From: Sorangium aterium
GTDB lineage: Bacteria > Myxococcota_A > Polyangia > Polyangiales > Polyangiaceae
DNA: 64,000 nucleotides
Reading direction: 5' to 3'
NCBI RefSeq assembly: GCF_028368935.1
Contig: NZ_JAQNDK010000002.1
Span: 1,364,001-1,428,000, forward strand
Shown here: positions 1 to 9,265 of the stretch, piece by piece
How the letters are laid out: every line of letters begins with the position of its first letter
Position numbering within the stretch: the stretch's first letter is position 1
Translations under genes and position numbers: made by a program
Notes under the pieces: generated by a model
What the model was told of the DNA's origin: nothing
Seen by the model: the letters and a program-made list of their open reading frames with translations, nothing else
The model's database searches: none

Positions 1-1
1 G

Positions 2-2647
2 CGGCGGTCGGGGCCGCCGGGGCGAGGGAGCGAGCCGCCTGAGCGCATCAGCGGCGCAACGCGGCCGTCGAGCGCGCCGCACCTCGAGGGCGCGCAGCGC
101 CCGCCCAGCCAGCCGGAAGGCGCGCCCCCGCAGGAGAGAGGCCCCGGGATCGCGACGTGGGCGAAGCGCATCGGGATCGCGCTCGCGGCGCTGCTCGTGC
201 TCGCCGCCGCCACGATCGCGCTCGTCATCCGGCACTACGAGGCGGATCTCCCCTCGACCCATGAGCTCAAGGACTACCGGCCCCCGCAGGTGACGCGCAT
301 CCTCGCGCGCGACGGGACGCGCCTCGGCGAGGTCTTCACCGAGCGGCGCACCGTGGTGCGCATCGGCGAGATCCCGAGCCAGGTGAAGCTGGCCGCGCTC
401 GCCGCCGAGGACGCGGGCTTCTACGAGCACGCGGGGCTGAACTACCTCGGCATGCTCCGCGCCCTCGCGGTGAACCTCCGCTCGACCCGGGCCCGGCAGG
501 GCGCGAGCACCATCACGCAGCAGGTCGTGAAGAACGTCCTGCTCACGCCGGACCGGACCTTCAACCGCAAGGCGCGCGAGATCATCCTCGCCCGGAAGAT
601 CGAGCAGGAGCTCACCAAGGACGAGATCCTGGAGCTCTACCTCAACAAGATCTACTTCGGCCACGGCCGCTACGGGGTCGAGGAGGCGAGCCGCTACTAC
701 TTCGGGAAGAGCGTGCGCGACGTGACGCTCGCCGAGGCCGCGCTGCTCGTCGCCGTCGTGAAGGGGCCGTCGGTGTACTCGCCGCGGGTGAACCTCGAGC
801 GCGCCGTGGCGCGGCGGGACTTCGTGCTCGATCAGATGCAGCGCAAGGCCTTCGCGGACGAGATCCAGGTGGCGCAAGCGAAGCAGGAGCCGGTCGTGCT
901 CGCCGTCGAGACCGAATCGCTCGCCGAGCTCGCGCCCGAGGTGGTCGCCGAGGCGCAGCGCCTGCTGCGCGAGCTCGTCGGGCCCGCCGCGCAGCAGGGC
1001 GGCTACACGATCTCGACCACGATCGATCCGGCGATGCAGGCGGCGGCGCGCGCGTCCGTCCGCAAGAACCTCGACGCCTACGCGAAGCGGCACAAGCTGC
1101 TCGGCCCGCTCGCGCGGAGCAAGAAAGAGCCGCCCGCCTTCGAGGGGACGCCCGCCGGACACAAGGTCTTCCGGGGAGTCGTGACGGGCGCCGACGACGC
1201 CCGAGGGACGCTCTCGATGCGCGTGGGCACGCTGGAAGGCACGGTCACGCTCCGCGGCGCGCAGCGGTACAACCCGAACGGGCTCCCGCCGAGCAAGTTT
1301 GCCGACGTCGACAAGGTCGTGCGCGTCAGCCTGATCGGCCCCGCGCCGGAGCCGGTCGTCGAAGCGGCCGCCGCAGGCCAGGAAGAGGACGAGGACGCCG
1401 CCGGAGAGGCAGGGCGCGCCGCGCCCGCGGGCAAACCGGGGAAGCCCGCGGCCCCGGCGCCGCTGCGGCTCGAGCTCGGACCCGAGGGGGCGCTCGTCGC
1501 GATCGACGTGCGGACGCGAGAGATCGTCGCGCTCGTCGGCGGCTACGAGGCGGTGCGCGGCGGGCTCGACCGGGCGACGTTCGCGCGGCGGCAGCCTGGG
1601 TCGACGTTCAAGGCGTTCGTCTACGGCTACGGCATCCACGCGCGCACGCTGACGCCGGCGACGATCCTCGACACCGATCCGCTGGCCATCGCCGGGTACA
1701 AGCCGCAGAACTACGATGAGAGCGAGGGGGAGTCGCCGGCGCGGCTCCGGGAGGCCGTGGCGCACAGCGTGAACGTGGCCGCGGTGTCGGCGCTGTCGCG
1801 CGTCGGCGCCTCGAACGTGGTCGCCTTCGCCGGCGCGCTCGGCGTCCAGTCGAAGCTCGGCGCAGACCTGTCGCTCGCCCTCGGCGCCTACGAGGTCACG
1901 CCGCGCGAGATGGCCGCCGCGTACGCGAGCATCGCCGCGGGCGGCGTCCACGAGCAGCCGGTCCTGATCACGAAGATCGTCGGGCCCGGCGGGGTGGAGA
2001 TCCCGCTGCCGCCGCGCCCTCCGGGGCACCGCGTGATGGAGGAGGCGGAGGCCTACGTGCTCACGAGCGTGTTGACGTCGGTCGTGCAGAGCGGGACCGC
2101 CAAGCAGGCGCGCTCGCTGGGGCGCCCGATCGCCGGCAAGACGGGGACGACGAACCAGGCGAAGGACACCTGGTTCGTGGGCTACTCGACCGACATCGCG
2201 TGCGCCGTGTGGACCGGCTACGACGACGCGGCGCCGCTCGGCAACGGCGAGGTGGGCGCCACGGCGGCGCTGCCGGCGTTCGTGGACTTCATGAAGCAGG
2301 CGCACGCGAAGCGCCCGGCCGCCGATTTCCCGGTGCCGAGCGGCGTCGTGCGCGTGAAGATCGATCCGCGGACGGGTCTCCTCGCGCGCGAGGGGCAGGA
2401 AGACGCCATCGAGGAGGTGTTCGTCGCCGGGACGGAGCCGACCGAGGAGGCGCAGGTCCCCGAGACGGACGCGGGCGCGGAGCCGGCGGACGGCGGGGCG
2501 CCAGCCGAGCCGCAGGGAACCGCGCCGGCGCCAGGGGAGGAGCCGCGGCCGGTAGAGCCGGGGGTCGCGCCAGCGCCGGTCGAGTCAGAGCACGCGCCGG
2601 AGCCGGGCCCGCTGCCGGCCGGCGAGACGGCGCCGCCGCCGTTCTGA
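2..2647 (+). CDS. Class A penicillin-binding protein (PBP1A-like), 5' end outside window
   Basis: Bifunctional peptidoglycan synthase: an N-terminal glycosyltransferase (GT51) polymerises lipid II and a C-terminal transpeptidase cross-links the strands. The frame is open to the left edge with no in-frame ATG, GTG or TTG before the GTG at 197. That GTG lies in the middle of the membrane segment, so the true start is outside the window. In order: a Pro-rich cytoplasmic stretch, one membrane anchor (about 161-235), GT51 motifs EDAGFYEH, QGASTITQQ and LNKIYFG, then transpeptidase motifs STFK (1601-1612, nucleophile Ser), SVN and KTGTT (2138-2152). A Pro/Ala/Glu-rich tail of about 70 residues ends the protein, as in many myxobacterial PBPs. 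All key motifs are intact, so it should be active. Family assignment is firm. Confidence 0.95.
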   Translation, partial: RRSGPPGRGSEPPERISGATRPSSAPHLEGAQRPPSQPEGAPPQERGPGIATWAKRIGIALAALLVLAAATIALVIRHYEADLPSTHELKDYRPPQVTRILARDGTRLGEVFTERRTVVRIGEIPSQVKLAALAAEDAGFYEHAGLNYLGMLRALAVNLRSTRARQGASTITQQVVKNVLLTPDRTFNRKAREIILARKIEQELTKDEILELYLNKIYFGHGRYGVEEASRYYFGKSVRDVTLAEAALLVAVVKGPSVYSPRVNLERAVARRDFVLDQMQRKAFADEIQVAQAKQEPVVLAVETESLAELAPEVVAEAQRLLRELVGPAAQQGGYTISTTIDPAMQAAARASVRKNLDAYAKRHKLLGPLARSKKEPPAFEGTPAGHKVFRGVVTGADDARGTLSMRVGTLEGTVTLRGAQRYNPNGLPPSKFADVDKVVRVSLIGPAPEPVVEAAAAGQEEDEDAAGEAGRAAPAGKPGKPAAPAPLRLELGPEGALVAIDVRTREIVALVGGYEAVRGGLDRATFARRQPGSTFKAFVYGYGIHARTLTPATILDTDPLAIAGYKPQNYDESEGESPARLREAVAHSVNVAAVSALSRVGASNVVAFAGALGVQSKLGADLSLALGAYEVTPREMAAAYASIAAGGVHEQPVLITKIVGPGGVEIPLPPRPPGHRVMEEAEAYVLTSVLTSVVQSGTAKQARSLGRPIAGKTGTTNQAKDTWFVGYSTDIACAVWTGYDDAAPLGNGEVGATAALPAFVDFMKQAHAKRPAADFPVPSGVVRVKIDPRTGLLAREGQEDAIEEVFVAGTEPTEEAQVPETDAGAEPADGGAPAEPQGTAPAPGEEPRPVEPGVAPAPVESEHAPEPGPLPAGETAPPPF

Positions 2648-2718
2648 GCGGCACGAGCCCTCTGATGGGCGAGAGAGGCGGGGCGGCCGAGGTGGAGGGA
2701 GAGACTCTCGCTCATGCT

Positions 2719-2898
2719 CCGCGCGTTGCGCGCGAAATCGAAGATCTGCCCGTCCAGCGTCACGCCTCGAAGGTAGTTCCCTCGATAGCCATCCTCCGCC
2801 ATGAAGAGCTCTCCCCAGGGGGCGATGGTGATGTTGTCCGGCGGATGCGTCGTCGCATGGGGATGATCCACGTCGGAGCACCACCACGCGAAAGGCAC
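2719..2898 (-). pseudogene. Decayed C-terminal fragment of a PhoX-type (DUF839) alkaline phosphatase
   Basis: Most of the 369 bases between the PBP gene and the next gene carry no intact gene, but the minus strand translates to about 60 residues that read like the C-terminal propeller of PhoX/DUF839 phosphatases: PDNITIAPWGELFMAEDG, then LRGVTLDGQIFDFARN. The match has no start codon nearby. It is preceded by unrelated Arg-rich sequence and followed by nonsense reading into the antisense of the PBP gene. The normal next PhoX segment (the NDSEFAG region) is missing. It is therefore a relic of a lost gene. Recognition is from memory of the family, not a search. Confidence 0.6.
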
Positions 2899-3016
2899 GG
2901 GGCGATTGCCACAGGGGCGCCGCGGGGCCGATGCAACGAGAGGAACGCAATGCCGCACACGCCGAGAGGTCGAGTCGGCGAGCGCGCTGGCCGGGACACA
3001 CTCCACCTCTGCGGCG

Positions 3017-3724
3017 TCACCCCACCTGGCCGCCGTCAGCAACGTCACGGGCCAGGACCTTCGAGGACACCCGGCCGATGAGCCGCCGCAGGACCTGCTT
3101 CGCGCCGATCGCGCCGCCAGCGCCGACCGCGAAGACGAGCGGCGCCGCGGCGCCGCCGGTCACCGCGACGAGGCCCGCCGCGAGCAGCACGCCGGCGCCG
3201 GTCGCCACCGCGCCTGTCGAGGCCTCCTGCGCCGCGTGCGCGAGCGCTTCGTTCCGCGTCATCTCGCCTCGCTGGTAGGCCGTGACGCCCTCGTAGGCAC
3301 CGAAGGCGCCGTCGAGCACGAACCCGATACCGGCCGCCTTGCCCGCGCCCTTCAGGACCTCCCGGCCCGCGGCCCTCATCGCCTCTCGGGCCAGCCCCTT
3401 CGCGACCGCGGCCGAGACGCCGTCGGTGAGCGCCGCCTGGCCCACGTGCCGCCCCGCTGCCTGCGCGACCATCGCGGCGGCCTGCGTTCCGCCCTGTTCC
3501 GCGATGATCTTCCCCGTCGTCTGCGCGCCAAGCGAGAGCCCGGGCGCGAGCGCGTCCACGACCGCCGTGGTGTTCTCGACCATCACGCGCCGCAGGCCCT
3601 CCCGCGTGCCCTCGTCGAGGAGCCGCTTGCCCGCCGCCGAGAACAGCGCCTCCGCCGCCCCGCGGACGGCGACCGCGCCGCTCCCTGCAATCGAACCAAG
3701 GATGTTGTTTCGCCGTGAGCTCAT
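3017..3724 (-). CDS. Hypothetical Ala/Gly-rich helical protein, 235 aa
   Basis: Function not recognised. The ATG at 3724 is chosen because GGGAGG lies about 10 bases upstream; the frame stays open 105 bases further but that stretch looks non-coding. The protein is made of amphipathic helices rich in Ala and Gly, with two hydrophobic segments near residues 180-215 (GAVATGAGVLLAAGLVAVTG and a following Ala/Gly stretch) that could be a membrane hairpin. No signal peptide and no catalytic motif were seen. It resembles in style small phage-like or toxin-delivery helper proteins, but nothing specific supports that. It stands alone on its strand. Confidence 0.7.
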   Translation of the reverse strand: MSSRRNNILGSIAGSGAVAVRGAAEALFSAAGKRLLDEGTREGLRRVMVENTTAVVDALAPGLSLGAQTTGKIIAEQGGTQAAAMVAQAAGRHVGQAALTDGVSAAVAKGLAREAMRAAGREVLKGAGKAAGIGFVLDGAFGAYEGVTAYQRGEMTRNEALAHAAQEASTGAVATGAGVLLAAGLVAVTGGAAAPLVFAVGAGGAIGAKQVLRRLIGRVSSKVLARDVADGGQVG

Positions 3725-3857
3725 CTCGACCTCCCCGCCTCGCGCGCCCTCGCCTCGATTATGGGGTAGCGCCCGGGTGCGGAAAGACAAGCTCAGCGAC
3801 GCGCGCCCCTGCGTTGCCTTCCGCGTCACGGCGCCGGCCGCGTCCGATCGCTGGACC

Positions 3858-4865
3858 TCAAAACCTCACGAGCAGGCGCGAGCCGAGGCCGCCCGGGGTC
3901 GGCGTGAGGACGAGCTCTGCCGCCGGCTTGCCAGGGGCCGGCGGCGTGGGCTCGGAAGGGCTCAGCAGGAGCAGCGTGACGCCGGCGCCGATCCCGACCA
4001 GGCCGACGCCGGCGAAGACGCTGGCGAGCGTCGAGGCGGTCTTGCCCGTGTCGTAGTCGCCCTGGAGCGACGGCGGGCACTCGTAGGCACCTCCGCCGGC
4101 GGGGGAGCACCCGTCCTCGACCGCGGACAGCGCGCCGGCGCGCACGGCCAGCGCCACGACGGTCGCGATCGCGCCCGCGCCGCCGACGCCGAGCGCGACG
4201 TAGCCGCCCATGCGAATGCCGCTGGGCGGCGTGCCGGAGGCGCTCGGCGCGGAGGGCGCGTCGCGCGCCGGGAGCGGCGCGGGCACGGTCAGCGTCACGA
4301 CCTGACGGGCGCCAGGCGCGAGCTCGGCGCGCTCCGCGATGGGCGCGGCGCCGCCGTAGAACAGCTCGACCGTGTGGGCGCCGAGATCGCGCTCGAGCTC
4401 GACGCCGAGGAGCCTCGGGTCGAGGGGCTTGCCGTCCAGCACCACCTGGACCGGCGGCTTCCCCTCGGCGCCTTTCAGCCGGACGGTCAACGTCCCGACC
4501 TTGCTGCCGAGCGCCCGGTAGCGGGCCTCGGCGTCCTCCGTCCACCCGGCGTACTTCGCCTCGTTGGACTGGAGCGCGGCGCGCCGGAGATCCCACCAGT
4601 CTCGCCTCGCCGAGGCATAACGGCCGAGCTCCTCCTCGCACTCGGCGATGTTCCTGAGCGCGCCGAGCCCCTCGGGGTAGATCTCCAGCGCGCTCCGGAA
4701 GGCGATGACCGCCTGGTCGCACTGTCCGGCGCTCCGCAGCTCGCGGCCCCGGGCGAACAGCGTCTTCGCGTCCTCCTCGGCCCCGACGGCGAGCGCGCGC
4801 GCCGGCGCCGCCGCGAGCAAGGCGGCGCTGCAGAGCGTGATGAGCCGTCGCTCAAAAGGTCTCAC
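3858..4865 (-). CDS. Exported TPR/PEGA-like membrane protein, partner of the upstream kinase
   Basis: The GTG at 4865 is preceded by AAGGAG and overlaps the end of the kinase gene by 14 bases, so the two are translationally coupled. Domains in order: signal peptide (LITLCSAALLAAAPARALA), a TPR-like helical region (about 30-110), a PEGA-like beta domain (VQVVLDGKPLDPRLLG, then HTVELFYGG), a Pro/Ala/Ser linker, then two membrane segments with a loop between them holding two Cys (GCSPAGGGAYECPP). The same order is found in the protein at 29066-30058, also directly behind a kinase gene. Role is inferred: an envelope component working with the kinase. No enzymatic motif is seen. Confidence 0.85.
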   Translation of the reverse strand: MRPFERRLITLCSAALLAAAPARALAVGAEEDAKTLFARGRELRSAGQCDQAVIAFRSALEIYPEGLGALRNIAECEEELGRYASARRDWWDLRRAALQSNEAKYAGWTEDAEARYRALGSKVGTLTVRLKGAEGKPPVQVVLDGKPLDPRLLGVELERDLGAHTVELFYGGAAPIAERAELAPGARQVVTLTVPAPLPARDAPSAPSASGTPPSGIRMGGYVALGVGGAGAIATVVALAVRAGALSAVEDGCSPAGGGAYECPPSLQGDYDTGKTASTLASVFAGVGLVGIGAGVTLLLLSPSEPTPPAPGKPAAELVLTPTPGGLGSRLLVRF

Positions 4866-6249
4866 TCTTGTCGATCTCCTTGCGGCGCCGGGGCACCGTG
4901 GGCGCGGCGGTCGCCGTCGCGCGCGGGGCGACCCTGTCACTCCCGGGGCGGCGCTGGGACGAGCGCGGCTGCGCAGGCGCTGCGGAGGCCGGCGGCGCGG
5001 GCGATGCTGTGGAAGCAGGCGGCGCGGGCGTCGCCGCGGAGGCCGGCTGCTCGGCTGCGGTGGGCTGCGGCGGTGGCGGCGAGCGCAGCGCCACGCCCTG
5101 GAGCGCGCCCCGCACGCCGGGGGCCACCAGCCGCGCCGGCTGCTCCAGGCGCGGCCGATCGAGCAGGCGCGCCGCCAGCGCGGCGGTCCCTCCGACGAGC
5201 GCGGTCAGGCAGGCCAGCGCCACGGCGGGCGCCACCCGAGGCCGCCGCGGCGGCGCGACCTCCGCGGGCCGCTCGGGCGGCGGCGCCGAGAGCGCGGCGT
5301 GGTAGGCCCCGACCATCTCGCGGATCGAGGCGAACCGCTGCGCCGGCCCCTTCGCGAGGGCGCGCGAGAACCAGGCGTCGAGCCCCGGGGGAAGCGACCG
5401 CTTGATCTCCGTGGCAGGCTCGAAATCGCGGGTGCTGACCGCCACGATGATCTCCGCGATGCTGTTGCCGTGAAAAGGCGTCCAGTCCGTCAGCACCTCG
5501 TAGGCCAGCACGCCGAGCGCCCAGACATCGGCCCGCGCGTCGACCGCGAGCGGCGAGGCGAGCTGCTCCGGGCTCATGTAGTTCGGCGAGCCCAGCATGA
5601 CGTCGGCCTCCGTCTCCTGCGGTCGATCCAGGCCCAGATCGCCGTGCAGCGCCTTGGCGATGCCGAAATCCGCGACCTTCACCGTCAGCTCCGCGCCGGG
5701 CGCGTCGACGAGCATCACGTTCGAGGGCTTCAGGTCGCGGTGCACGATGCCCATGTCGTGCGCCACGGTGAGCGCGTCCCCGATCTGATCAAGGATGTGC
5801 CCGAAGCGCACCGGATCGATCGGTCCCTTCTGGCGCACCTCGGCGAACAGCGTTCGCCCCGGGATGTACTCCATCACGAGGTAAGGGATGTCGTCGTGAA
5901 CCCCCGCGTCGTGGACCGCGACGATGTGCCGCGTGCGCGCGCTCAGGCGGGCCGAGATCTGGGCCTCGAACCGGAACCTCTCCAGGACGGTGCGGCTCCG
6001 CTCCGCGTCGCCGGTCAGCGAGGCGCTGAGGAACTTCACGGCGAGCTCGGTCTTGAGCGTGACGTGCACGGCGAGCCAGACCTCGGCCATGCCCCCGCGC
6101 CCGAGCGGTCGGACCAGCCGGTATTTGCCCTCGACGACCTCGTCGGGGGTGTGCTGCCAGATGTCCGACTCGTCGGCGCCGGCGTGACGAGCCGCCGCGC
6201 TCGGGCTGATCCGCACGGTCGGCGGTATGCGGGGCGTGGCGGCGTCCAC
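4852..6249 (-). CDS. Membrane-anchored Ser/Thr protein kinase (PknB/Hanks type)
   Basis: A complete Hanks-type kinase domain (about residues 43-310): glycine loop GRGGMAEVW, ATP-binding Lys72 in AVKFL, catalytic loop HRDLKPSN (Asp172), DFG at 194-196 and SPNYMSPEQL in the activation/P+1 region. A single membrane helix follows (ALACLTALVGGTAALAARLL), then an Ala/Pro/Thr-rich extracytoplasmic tail without a PASTA domain. The start is set at GTG 6249 because sequence upstream of it (open to 6357) is Arg-rich and unlike protein; this start is tentative. It is first in a two-gene operon with the TPR/PEGA protein. The kinase is expected to be active because every catalytic residue is present. Confidence 0.93.
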   Translation of the reverse strand: MDAATPRIPPTVRISPSAAARHAGADESDIWQHTPDEVVEGKYRLVRPLGRGGMAEVWLAVHVTLKTELAVKFLSASLTGDAERSRTVLERFRFEAQISARLSARTRHIVAVHDAGVHDDIPYLVMEYIPGRTLFAEVRQKGPIDPVRFGHILDQIGDALTVAHDMGIVHRDLKPSNVMLVDAPGAELTVKVADFGIAKALHGDLGLDRPQETEADVMLGSPNYMSPEQLASPLAVDARADVWALGVLAYEVLTDWTPFHGNSIAEIIVAVSTRDFEPATEIKRSLPPGLDAWFSRALAKGPAQRFASIREMVGAYHAALSAPPPERPAEVAPPRRPRVAPAVALACLTALVGGTAALAARLLDRPRLEQPARLVAPGVRGALQGVALRSPPPPQPTAAEQPASAATPAPPASTASPAPPASAAPAQPRSSQRRPGSDRVAPRATATAAPTVPRRRKEIDKSETF

Positions 6250-6375
6250 GCCCGAAGGATAGTGGATGCTGCGCGCGGGACTGGCACTTTTCGACAGCCC
6301 TCGCCGCCGTCGCCCTCTGGCCAGCGCGGGATGGCGACCGCCGACATCGGCGCGCACGCCGCGAGCGCGGCCATT

Positions 6376-7368
6376 TCACTCGGCGGCGTCGGCGAAGAGC
6401 TCCACAGGCGGCGCGTCGATCGGCGGGGCCGCCCGCGAGGGCGCGCCGCCCACGCCGCGGTCGAGGGCGTCGCAGAGGAGCGCGCCGACGCCGGGGACGA
6501 CGTTGGCGATCGCCTCGTCGGCCTCGCGCGGGTTCAACCACCAGAACGGGTTCAGCAGCCGGCGGATGTCGCGGAAGGAGCGTGCAGGACGGCTGACCTC
6601 CACCGTGAAGGCGAGCGTTCCCAGGTTGGCGTCGAGCCAGTCGTCCATGTCGCCGACCGTGGGGTACCAGTGCGCCGCCTGGCGTACCTCGTACCGCTCG
6701 CGCGGCAGAGCCTGGCAGAAGGCGTCGCCGAGCGCCCGGTACAGCGGCTCGCGCGGGTTGGGCACGTCGGTGTGCGCCCACGGGTAGAGCAGGAAGTTGC
6801 CGCAGCTGTGAAAGCCGATCGCGAGCGCAGGCCGCGTCTCCAGCGCGACGTCGCGCAGGGCGCGCGACTCGGGCTCCGAGAAGGCGTGCGGCCCCGTGTA
6901 GTGCGGCGACCACCGGAGCCGCGAGCCCGCGAACGGGTGCAGCGGCCGCGACGAGGACAGCGGCGCGAAATTCCGGTTCAGATCCACGCCGCGGGCGTTG
7001 CAGCGCTGCGACGCCCGCCGCTCGCCGCGGAGGCGCTCCAGGTTGTCGGCGAACGCGTCGGGGTTGACGACCGGCACCACGACGAGCCGCGCCCGCGCCG
7101 CCACGCCCGCGCGCCCGCTCGCCAGGATCGACCGGACCGCATCGAGCAGCGCGAGCCCGCCGATCACCTCGACCCCGTGCATGAGCGACGTCAGCAGGAA
7201 CGTCGGACCGAGCGGATTGCCGAAGTCGTAGCGCCGCAATGGCCTTCCGTTTGCGGACGTCCCGATCGTTATTTCCCGTCCGCCGTAGGTGCGCGCCAGG
7301 CGTGCCCAGGCGTCATCGAGCTGCGGGAGATCGGCGTAGCGGCCACAAAGAGCGGGCGAGCGTGTCAT
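6376..7368 (-). CDS. M14-family zinc carboxypeptidase-like protein
   Basis: 330 residues, cytoplasmic (no signal peptide). The zinc site is visible as HGVE (His64, Glu67) and His187 in GFHSCGN. The substrate-binding DLNRNF motif lies at 129-134, and the general-base Glu is Glu257 in FTVEVS. All canonical M14 residues are present, so peptidase or deacylase activity on a C-terminal amino acid or peptidoglycan-type substrate is likely. Substrate is unknown. The DLNRNF form is shared with the AGBL/MpaA branch, and MpaA (murein peptide amidase) is a reasonable comparison. It stands between the kinase gene and the ureohydrolase on the same strand. Confidence 0.88.
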   Translation of the reverse strand: MTRSPALCGRYADLPQLDDAWARLARTYGGREITIGTSANGRPLRRYDFGNPLGPTFLLTSLMHGVEVIGGLALLDAVRSILASGRAGVAARARLVVVPVVNPDAFADNLERLRGERRASQRCNARGVDLNRNFAPLSSSRPLHPFAGSRLRWSPHYTGPHAFSEPESRALRDVALETRPALAIGFHSCGNFLLYPWAHTDVPNPREPLYRALGDAFCQALPRERYEVRQAAHWYPTVGDMDDWLDANLGTLAFTVEVSRPARSFRDIRRLLNPFWWLNPREADEAIANVVPGVGALLCDALDRGVGGAPSRAAPPIDAPPVELFADAAE

Positions 7369-7436
7369 CCCAGTGTCTCTTATGTGACACCGGAATGGCG
7401 GCGGACGCCAGCGGATTGAGCGGATTCACGTGGCGC

Positions 7437-7507
7437 GATTCCACGATTCCACGATTCGCGTCATCCGCGTCATCCGCGCGGCTGGTCGCGCTGGTCGCGC
7501 TGGTCGC
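7437..7507. repeat. Three successive microrepeats at the 3' end of the ureohydrolase gene
   Basis: Back to back lie two copies of GATTCCAC (7437-7452), two copies of GCGTCATCC (7458-7475) and three copies of GCTGGTCGC (7481-7507). The last two sets lie inside or at the end of the ureohydrolase gene: the triplet encodes the C-terminal RDQ repeats and the second GCGTCATCC contains the stop codon. Slippage here would change the length of the C-terminus only. Confidence 0.85.
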
Positions 7508-8465
7508 GTTTGTTGCCCTTGCGCGTCGCGAGGAGGGCCAGGCCCTCGAACAGGAGGTGCGCGCCGAGGTGGAGGGTGATGTCGGCGTGGTCCAGGGCGG
7601 GGCATACCTCGACGAGATCCATGCCCACCAGGTTGATCCCCGCGAGGCCGCGGAGCAGCTGGAACGCCTCGCGTGAGGTGAGCCCGCCGGGCACGGGCGT
7701 GCCGGTGCCCGGGGCATAGGCCGGGTCGATGCCATCGATATCGAAGGAGATGTAGACGGGCGACTCGCCCGCGGCTGCCCTGATGGCGGCGGCGACCGCG
7801 TGAGCGCCGTCGCGGTCGATCCGATCCATGCCGTAGAGGGTCGCCCCGGCGTGCGCCGCGAAGGCGCCCTCCTCCGGGTGGCCCCACGTGGCGCGGATGC
7901 CGATCTGGTGGAGCGCGCTCCGCGCGATCAGCCCCTCTTCGATCGCGTTGCGGAACGGCGTGCCGTGGTGGAACGGCTCGCCCCACACCTCCGAGGTGCT
8001 CGTGTCGAGGTGCGCGTCGACGTGGACGACCGTGACGGGGCCGTGGCGCCGCGACAGCGCGCGGAGCACCGGGAGCGCGATGGAGTGGTCGCCGCCGACG
8101 ACGAACGGGACCGCGCCGGCCGCGAGCACCTCGTCGACCGAGGCCTGGATCAGCTCGCGCACGGAGTCCGCGTGAAACGGGGGAAAGGGCACATTGCCCC
8201 CGTCGAGCACGTCAATCGCGCGGAACACGTCGACGCCGTGGCCGGGGTGATACGACTGCACGAGCGCGCTCACGCGGCGCAGCTCGTAGGGGGCGAACCG
8301 CGCGCCGGGGCGGTACGTGACGCTCCCGTCCCACGGGACGCCGAGGAGCACGGCGTCGGCGCCGGAATAGGCGGACGCGCCGGCCTCGTGGAAGCCCGCG
8401 GTCGGGAGGCGAAAGAACGGAGTCTGCCCGTGCCGCAGGTACGCGGCTGCTCGTTGTTGAGACAT
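7470..8465 (-). CDS. speB: Agmatinase/arginase-family ureohydrolase
   Basis: Hydrolyses a guanidino compound (agmatine, arginine or a relative) to urea plus amine, with two Mn ions. The metal ligands are all present: His127 in GGDHS, Asp150, His152 and Asp154 in DAHLDT, and Asp242 and Asp244 in SFDIDGIDP. Length (331) and the N-terminal GVPWD motif fit SpeB-type agmatinases, but exact substrate cannot be read from sequence; guanidinobutyrase or formimidoylglutamase-like activity is possible. ATG 8465 has TAGGAG upstream. It follows plsC by 8 bases, so the two are probably co-transcribed. The last residues (RDQ repeats) come from a DNA microrepeat and are not part of the fold. Confidence 0.9.
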   Translation of the reverse strand: MSQQRAAAYLRHGQTPFFRLPTAGFHEAGASAYSGADAVLLGVPWDGSVTYRPGARFAPYELRRVSALVQSYHPGHGVDVFRAIDVLDGGNVPFPPFHADSVRELIQASVDEVLAAGAVPFVVGGDHSIALPVLRALSRRHGPVTVVHVDAHLDTSTSEVWGEPFHHGTPFRNAIEEGLIARSALHQIGIRATWGHPEEGAFAAHAGATLYGMDRIDRDGAHAVAAAIRAAAGESPVYISFDIDGIDPAYAPGTGTPVPGGLTSREAFQLLRGLAGINLVGMDLVEVCPALDHADITLHLGAHLLFEGLALLATRKGNKRDQRDQRDQPRG

Positions 8466-8473
8466 GAGATCTC

Positions 8474-9253
8474 CTACAGGCTCAAGAGGTCCAGGATCAC
8501 GGCGCGGGCGCGGTCCGCGAGATCGGCCGCGCCGCCGTGATCGCCGAGCGGCGGGCCGAAGGCGACGCGGGCGCTCGCCTCTCGGCGGCTGGAGAAGCGG
8601 AGGAAATGGGGGAGGAAGGTGTCGTCGCCCGCCCAGCAGAGCTCCGGATCATCGTAGGTGATGGCCGCGGGCACGATGGGGACACCCGCGATCCGGGCGA
8701 CGCCGAAGATGCCTTTCCGGAAGGGGAGGACCTTCTCTCCGCGGGTGGTCGAGCCCTCCGGGAAATTCAGCACCGGGACGCCATGGCGAAGGGCCCGGAG
8801 CGCGCACCGGAGCACGCGCGCCCCGCTCGCCGGGCGCCGCCGATCGACGAGCATCACGCCGAGATCGCGCGCGCGATCGCCGATGATCGGCCAGCTGCCG
8901 ATCTCCTGCTTCGCGATGGCGGTGCAGGGGGTGAGCGACGCGAGGAGGATCGGATCGAGGTAGCTGACGTGGTTGGCCACGATCACGAACGGCGACGCGG
9001 GGAGCGCGCCGGTCACGCGGACGCGCAGGGAGTGCTGCGCGCACAGGTCCCGGGCGATCCCGTGAAGGAGGCGCGCCCTCTCGCGGTGGCGCGAGGCGGG
9101 CAGCGTGGGCAGCAGGCTGGTCCGGAACATGGTGTCGAGCGCGAGCCCCATCACGCCGGAGAGCCGGCTGGCGATGGAGAGCGCCTCGGTCCAGGGCCGG
9201 TCGGCCGCCGCCGGTGCGCGGCGGCCGTGGTCGAGCGGAGCGGTGGTCGTCAT
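8474..9253 (-). CDS. plsC: 1-acylglycerol-3-phosphate acyltransferase family (PlsC-like)
   Basis: 259 residues. Contains the acyltransferase motif NHVSYLD (His95, Asp100, the HX4D catalytic pair) and FPEGSTTRG (164-172), which binds the glycerol phosphate. A hydrophobic segment lies ahead of the catalytic domain. Likely acylates lysophosphatidic acid at the inner membrane in phospholipid synthesis. Paralogs of this family also acylate ornithine lipids or other lipids, so the exact acceptor is open. It lies 12 bases behind a GNAT gene and 8 bases ahead of the ureohydrolase; the three form a probable operon. Confidence 0.88.
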   Translation of the reverse strand: MTTTAPLDHGRRAPAAADRPWTEALSIASRLSGVMGLALDTMFRTSLLPTLPASRHRERARLLHGIARDLCAQHSLRVRVTGALPASPFVIVANHVSYLDPILLASLTPCTAIAKQEIGSWPIIGDRARDLGVMLVDRRRPASGARVLRCALRALRHGVPVLNFPEGSTTRGEKVLPFRKGIFGVARIAGVPIVPAAITYDDPELCWAGDDTFLPHFLRFSSRREASARVAFGPPLGDHGGAADLADRARAVILDLLSL

Positions 9254-9265
9254 GGTCTGTCGGCC

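Noticed and set aside
6250-6357. A longer N-terminus for the first kinase
   Set aside because: The extra 36 residues are Arg-rich and unlike kinase N-termini; the GTG at 6249 is preferred, though the ribosome site there is weak.
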